DNA from: Variovorax sp. MHTC-1
GTDB taxonomy: Bacteria; Pseudomonadota; Gammaproteobacteria; Burkholderiales; Burkholderiaceae_C
Length of the DNA: 64,000 bases
NCBI RefSeq assembly: GCF_003984645.1
Contig: NZ_RWKI01000016.1
Span: forward strand, 46,621 to 110,620
Direction of reading: 5' to 3'
In this document: positions 59,191 to 64,000 of the stretch, in pieces
Numbering within the stretch: position 1 is the stretch's first letter
Layout: each line of letters starts with the position of its first letter
Made by a program: the position numbers and the translations under genes
The notes under the pieces: model-generated
Databases searched by the model: none
Seen by the model: only the letters and a program-made list of their open reading frames with translations
Told to the model about the DNA's origin: nothing

Positions 59191-60073
59191 CATGAATCTC
59201 TCGCGCCGCTCCGCGATCACGACGCTGTGCGCTCTCGCATCCGGGCCCACGCTGGCGCAAGCCATGCGCCCGCTGCGCGTGGTGGCGAGCTTTTCGATCC
59301 TGGCGGACCTGGTGGGCAACGTCGGAGGGGCCGATGTCGAGGTCGCCGCGCTGGTCGGCGCCGACGCAGACGCCCATGTCTTCCAGCCCAGTCCGGTCGA
59401 CGCTCGGCGCCTGGCGGACGCCGACCTGGTGGTGGTCAACGGCCTCGGCTTCGAAGGCTGGCTCGATCGTCTGGTGCGCGCCTCGGGCTATCGCGGCCCC
59501 ATCGTGGTGGCGAGCGACGGCACCGCCGCACGAAAACTCGGTCGCGCGCCGGATCCCCATGCCTGGCAGGACCTTTCCAATGCGAAGCGCTATGTCGAGA
59601 ACATTCGCAACTCACTGAGCCGAGCCCGGCCTGCGCTCGCCACGAACTTCACCGGCCGTTGCATCGCGTACGTGCAACGCCTTGCAGCACTCGACACCGA
59701 GGTGCGTACGCGCTTCGATGCGTTGCCGAAGAGCCGCCGCCGGGTGATCACGTCGCACGACGCCTTCGGCTACTTCGGCGTGGCCTACGGCATCGAGTTC
59801 CTGGCCCCGCAGGGCATGAGCACCGACAGCGAAGCTTCCGCCGCCACAGTCGCCCGGCTCGTCGATCAGATCCGACGCCACGACGTGCGCGCGGTTTTTG
59901 TCGAGAACATCACCGACCCCCGCTTGATCGAGCGCATCGCGCGCGAAGGCGCAGTCACCGTCGGCGGTCGCCTCTACTCCGATGCGCTGTCCGCGCCGGG
60001 CACAGAGGCAGACACCTACCTGAAGCTCTTCGCCCACAACGCGACGACCATCGTCGCAGCCCTTTCGGCGTAG
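59183..60073 (+). CDS. znuA: Zinc ABC transporter substrate-binding protein
   Basis: 296 aa from ATG 59183, overlapping znuB by 8 bases (ATG 59192 is an alternative). Signal region with twin arginine (LSRRSAITTLCALASGPTLA). Cluster A-I metal-binding ligands in the usual order: His65 (ADAHVFQPS), His126 (PDPHAWQD), His192 (TSHDAFGYF) and Asp267 (YSDALS), the Zn/Mn set. The long His-rich loop of E. coli ZnuA is absent, as in AztC-like proteins. Delivers Zn2+ to ZnuB in the periplasm. Confidence 0.88.
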   Translation: MPDMNLSRRSAITTLCALASGPTLAQAMRPLRVVASFSILADLVGNVGGADVEVAALVGADADAHVFQPSPVDARRLADADLVVVNGLGFEGWLDRLVRASGYRGPIVVASDGTAARKLGRAPDPHAWQDLSNAKRYVENIRNSLSRARPALATNFTGRCIAYVQRLAALDTEVRTRFDALPKSRRRVITSHDAFGYFGVAYGIEFLAPQGMSTDSEASAATVARLVDQIRRHDVRAVFVENITDPRLIERIAREGAVTVGGRLYSDALSAPGTEADTYLKLFAHNATTIVAALSA

Positions 60074-60127
60074 CGCTGATCTTTTGCACGACCACCCATC
60101 GCCCTCACCTTAGACCAAGACCCCACC

Positions 60128-61135
<1,008 letters not shown>

Positions 61136-61197
61136 GCGAGAAGCGCCCAGGAACTGCCGATCGACTGCCGCTTCCGATCCCCCGTTCTGGTGGACAC

Positions 61198-61423
61198 GCA
61201 CAAGCCGCACATGACCATCTCTACGTGGCCCCTGCGCATCAAGGCGAGGGCATCGGTGCGGCAGCCCTTGCAGTCGTGTTCGCCGATGCAGATGCACAAG
61301 GGATGCCTGTTCGAGTCGGCGCGCTGCGGGAGAGCGATTCGCTTCTATGCGCGACATGGCTTTGAGCTGGTCGAGGAAACCGAGTGGGACCGCTCTATGT
61401 TCGGACGCCGGCAACTGGGGTGA
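61198..61423 (+). pseudogene. GNAT acetyltransferase remnant with frameshift
   Basis: One frame reads HLYVAPAHQGEGIGAAALAV, FADADAQGMPVRVGALRES; the next, from about 61340, continues RFYARHGFELVEETEWD. Together these form the acetyl-CoA loop (QGEGIG) and C-terminal strand of a GNAT enzyme, split by a small indel, with the N-terminal half gone. It lies just downstream of the CobW gene. Confidence 0.6.
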
Positions 61424-61508
61424 AGAGCGGCGCGTCAACCGGCTGAAGCGCGCGCCTGGCTCTGAGGTTCGGCCATAACCAGTCATTCGACAGCGCCGTG
61501 AGCGACCA

Positions 61509-61566
61509 GCGAAGACTCTCAACTTCCTAACACCTTCAGCCAACCGTTCCATCGACGGGGTGAATC
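61509..61566 (+). pseudogene. IS30-type transposase C-terminal remnant 2
   Basis: AAGACTCTCAACTTCC, then ACACC, TCAGCCAA and GTGAATCCGCA, parallels the remnant at 29274-29342 with an internal deletion of about six bases and scattered substitutions. The reading AKTLNFLTP echoes ARKALDFRTP. Both are decayed ends of one IS type. The surrounding gap 61424-61656 shows nothing else. Confidence 0.45.
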
Positions 61567-61656
61567 CGCACCCAAGAGACCTGACATTTGTTCGGCACGT
61601 CGAATAGCTGAACCCGGCACAGAGTTCAAGCTCCAGCCGCGGCGTTTGTCGTGGCC

Positions 61657-63291
61657 TCACGGAAGAGGCACATACAGATACGCCGTGTTCAATAAAAGGC
61701 TGGGGCGTATTCCCCCTGCGACGAGCACCATTCCGTCCAGCAGGCGGATCGCGGTGTGGCCGAGGCGCCCTTCGCTCATCGAGCCCGAAACTGCCCACTG
61801 GTCGGTGGTGGGGTTGTAGAGTTCCATGCCCAGGGGATGGGTGTTGCCGCCGTCGGAGGTTCCTCCCAAGACCAGCACCTTGCCATCGGCCAACAGCGTC
61901 GCGGTGTGATGGGTACGGCCGTCGGTCATGGACGTGGTGGTGGCGGTCCACTGGCCGTTGGACGGGTCGTAGACCTCGGCAGTACGCAGTGCTTGGAGGC
62001 CAGCGAGCCCTCCTGCGGCCAGGACCTTGCCGTTTTGCAATAGCGTCGCGGCGTGCCCGATGCGCGGTTCGATCGTCGAGCCGGTAGCCGTCCAAGTGCC
62101 TGTGGCCGGGTCGTACAGTTCCGCCGTCGCCAAAGCGAAACCGCTCGACGCCCCTCCAAAGACGAGCACCTTGCCATCGGTCAGCAGCGTTGCGGTGTGG
62201 CTGGCACGCGCGCCGTTCATTGAGCCGGTCTCAGTCCACAAGCCCGTCGCGGGGTTGTAGAGCTCAGCCGTGCTCGCATTCCCGCCGGGGTCGCGCGATC
62301 CCATGACCAGTACCTTGCCATCGGCCAACAGTGTTGCGGTGTGGCCGTCGCGCACCCTGTTCATCGATCCGGTCGCAGTCCACAGCCCGGTGGCGGGGTC
62401 GTACAACTCTGCTGTGCTCAAGCTTCTTGACGTGAAGGGGTCGGAGTCGATCCCGCCTGCGACGAGTACCTTGCCATTGGGCAACAGTGTCGCGGTGTGA
62501 AATTCCCGGGCGTCCCTCATGGAACCCGTGAGCTTCCATTGGCCGGTGGACGGATCATAGAGTTCCGCTGTTCTCGTCGGGGGGTCGAAGCCGCCGGGCC
62601 CAACGTACCCTCCCACGATGAGCACCCTGCCGTCTGAAAGTAGTGTGGCGGTGGCTGCAGAGCGGCCAAGGACCATCGAACCGGTTGGCTGGAACGAGCC
62701 TGGCGCCACCACGGCGATGGACACCGTCGCAGAAGCAGTGCCGGCCGCGTTGCTGCCGGCGATGGTGTAGGTGGTAGCCGGCTGGAGATTCTGGGGAGTG
62801 CCGCTGATAACACCGCTGATCGTGTCCAGGCTCAGTCCAGCCGGTAGTGCAGGCGACACGCTGAAGCTGGTGATGACGCCGCCGGTGCTCGCCGGCTGAT
62901 TGGACATGATCGGCTGGCCGACGCTGTACAGGGCGCTCGGCTTGCTGTAGCCAAGCGACGTCGGCGCAGGCGTTGGGTTGACGCCAGTGACGACCTGGAC
63001 CTGCCCTCCGGGCAATGTCGCCACTGGAACCGTGCGCAGCTGGTATCCCGAACCGGGAGGGATGCGAGCGTCAGATGCTCTCTCCGCAGCGACGACCGGC
63101 TCCCCGCCACCACCGCTTCGCAGAACCGCAGTGCCCTTGAGACCTTCGACAAAGGCGGTCTCTTCGGATTTTGTCAAGGACGCGGAGGAATCCGACACAG
63201 GCGCCTCGCCACCACCCCCGCCACATCCGATAAGTCCGACCGCGATGGTCCAGACAAGCGCGAGCGCGCGCCCTACATTCACCAAAGCCAT
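61657..63291 (-). CDS. Kelch-repeat lipoprotein
   Basis: 544 aa from ATG 63291, lipobox VGLIGC followed by a Gly run, so it is probably lipid-anchored. A putative Ig-like (He_PIG) domain (about 130-205: PALPAGLSLDTISGVISGTP) is followed by seven Kelch units of about 48 residues, each with the pattern GSMxxxRxxHTATLLxDGKVLVxGG and then TAELYDPATGxW. Seven units make a closed beta-propeller. Such proteins bind carbohydrate or protein surfaces outside the cell. The repeats are visible in DNA as a period near 145 bp. No neighbour suggests a pathway. Confidence 0.85.
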   Translation of the reverse strand: MALVNVGRALALVWTIAVGLIGCGGGGGEAPVSDSSASLTKSEETAFVEGLKGTAVLRSGGGGEPVVAAERASDARIPPGSGYQLRTVPVATLPGGQVQVVTGVNPTPAPTSLGYSKPSALYSVGQPIMSNQPASTGGVITSFSVSPALPAGLSLDTISGVISGTPQNLQPATTYTIAGSNAAGTASATVSIAVVAPGSFQPTGSMVLGRSAATATLLSDGRVLIVGGYVGPGGFDPPTRTAELYDPSTGQWKLTGSMRDAREFHTATLLPNGKVLVAGGIDSDPFTSRSLSTAELYDPATGLWTATGSMNRVRDGHTATLLADGKVLVMGSRDPGGNASTAELYNPATGLWTETGSMNGARASHTATLLTDGKVLVFGGASSGFALATAELYDPATGTWTATGSTIEPRIGHAATLLQNGKVLAAGGLAGLQALRTAEVYDPSNGQWTATTTSMTDGRTHHTATLLADGKVLVLGGTSDGGNTHPLGMELYNPTTDQWAVSGSMSEGRLGHTAIRLLDGMVLVAGGIRPSLLLNTAYLYVPLP

Positions 63292-63338
63292 CGCCCTCAG
63301 CCCCTCATTGCTGTTAGCACCGCGCCAGGGCGGTCGGT

Positions 63339-63946
63339 TTGCCTGGAGGCGGGAGGATACAAGAATACGCAACCAAATCGACAGGCAACGACATCCTGTA
63401 CTACACCGTTCGCAACCAAACGGCTCGACCTCTGCATGTTGCTTGGTTGAGGGACGGTCTGTACGTCGGCTTCTGCAACGTGTTCGCATCAAGCTCGATT
63501 CCGGTTTTCGAGAAGCTGATTCCTCCGCCACCGACAATTGAGTTGGTGCCTGGTGCGGACGTGCGATTGCAGTTGGAACGAGACGGCTCTACCTGCGCCA
63601 AGGAGACGGGGCTCATCTCAATGAGGGGAAGCCTCTTCCCTGTTCGATGGGGGGTTTGTTCCGCAGGTCCGCCATGTCGCACTGTCGTTGCAGGCGGAGG
63701 AGTGAGGTCTGCGCTTCTGACGGGAAGCGCCAGGAGCGGAAGTACGTCCCTGGCCTCCAGTTTCGAGACGCCATCGCCTTTCGGACGGCCCTGCAGAAGC
63801 TACAGGCAGCCTCGCGACTTCAACCCAATGACCCATCAAGCATGCTCACGGACATCCTGATTGCATCGACTGACGACGCACCAAATCCTCTCCGCCGTCC
63901 CGGGCAGTTGGCCTCGGTTGCAGTTCAATTGCAAGCGGTCAATTGA
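63339..63946 (+). pseudogene. Unidentified, probably broken gene at the window end
   Basis: Frame 1 (from about 63339, no ATG) reads NDILYYTVRNQTARPLHVAW, LRDGLYVGFCNVFASSSIPV, then EKLIPPPPTIELVPGADVRL, which looks like genuine protein with a beta-rich character. After about 63660 coding quality moves to another frame, ending LQPNDPSSMLTDILIASTDD and a stop at 63946. A start-less, frameshifted gene of unknown family is the best reading. Alternatively two unrelated spurious frames. Confidence 0.35.
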
Positions 63947-64000
63947 CCGCTTCTTCCAACGCCGAGTCTGAGCAAGGATGCTACGTGCCCATGTAGAACA

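Overview
This is a high-GC window whose gene content (kdp and ktr potassium systems, many LysR regulators, IorAB-type molybdoenzyme, DUF899/DUF1059/DUF3943/DUF6351 families) fits a soil- or plant-associated betaproteobacterium of the Comamonadaceae, most likely Variovorax or a close relative. That assignment is inferred from gene content and style; there is no rRNA or marker gene. No tRNA, rRNA, CRISPR array or intact transposase was seen.

Layout. 0-1.2 kb: a structured 266-bp MITE-like element and a Crp/Fnr regulator. 1.4-3.7 kb: a DUF6351 lipoprotein. 4.2-6.8 kb: a three-gene lipid-phosphate operon (diacylglycerol-kinase-like, metallophosphoesterase, PAP2). 7.1-12.6 kb: a catabolic operon (cupin, aldehyde dehydrogenase, two FAD amine/amino-acid oxidoreductases, GNAT). 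12.8-17.5 kb: DUF3943, DUF1059, a BTAD regulator followed by a cyclase fragment, a D-2-hydroxyacid dehydrogenase and a tandem pair of unknown secreted proteins. 18.1-19.6 kb: LysR, a small divergent gene, and a second, inverted copy of the MITE. 20.5-29.2 kb: the complete kdp operon with two extra tiny membrane-protein genes. 29.9-35.6 kb: an S9-type peptidase lacking its canonical serine, a GT1 glycosyltransferase and a Ktr-type K+ uptake pair. 36-42 kb: Lrp/MFS/hydrolase and LysR/NmrA/hydrolase groups with decayed partners. 42.3-47.5 kb: an NTF2-like protein, a two-subunit molybdenum hydroxylase, a SUMF1-like protein and a histidine phosphatase, with a divergent HxlR regulator. 47.5-48.4 kb: three gene remnants. 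48.4-50.7 kb: azoreductase, LysR, GFA protein. 50.8-61.1 kb: a zinc locus. 61.7-63.3 kb: a seven-repeat Kelch lipoprotein.

The zinc locus is the most coherent system. A perfect 10-4-10 palindrome (56901-56924) sits between two divergent transcription units. To the right run zur, a small membrane ORF, znuC, znuB, znuA and a GCICC-type CobW GTPase. To the left run a secreted His/Cys-rich small protein, a TonB-dependent receptor, an ABC ATPase and two DUF3526 ABC-2 permeases. The inference is that one Zur operator controls inner-membrane zinc import, zinc allocation and an outer-membrane/ABC-2 system whose cargo is unknown.

The window carries many small remnants of lost genes: integrase C-terminus, two IS30-type transposase C-termini, PhyH, enolase superfamily, DUF899, epoxide-hydrolase-like, exonuclease III, FAD oxidoreductase, glutathione S-transferase, GNAT and a cyclase domain. 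They mark a history of insertion and deletion between otherwise intact operons.
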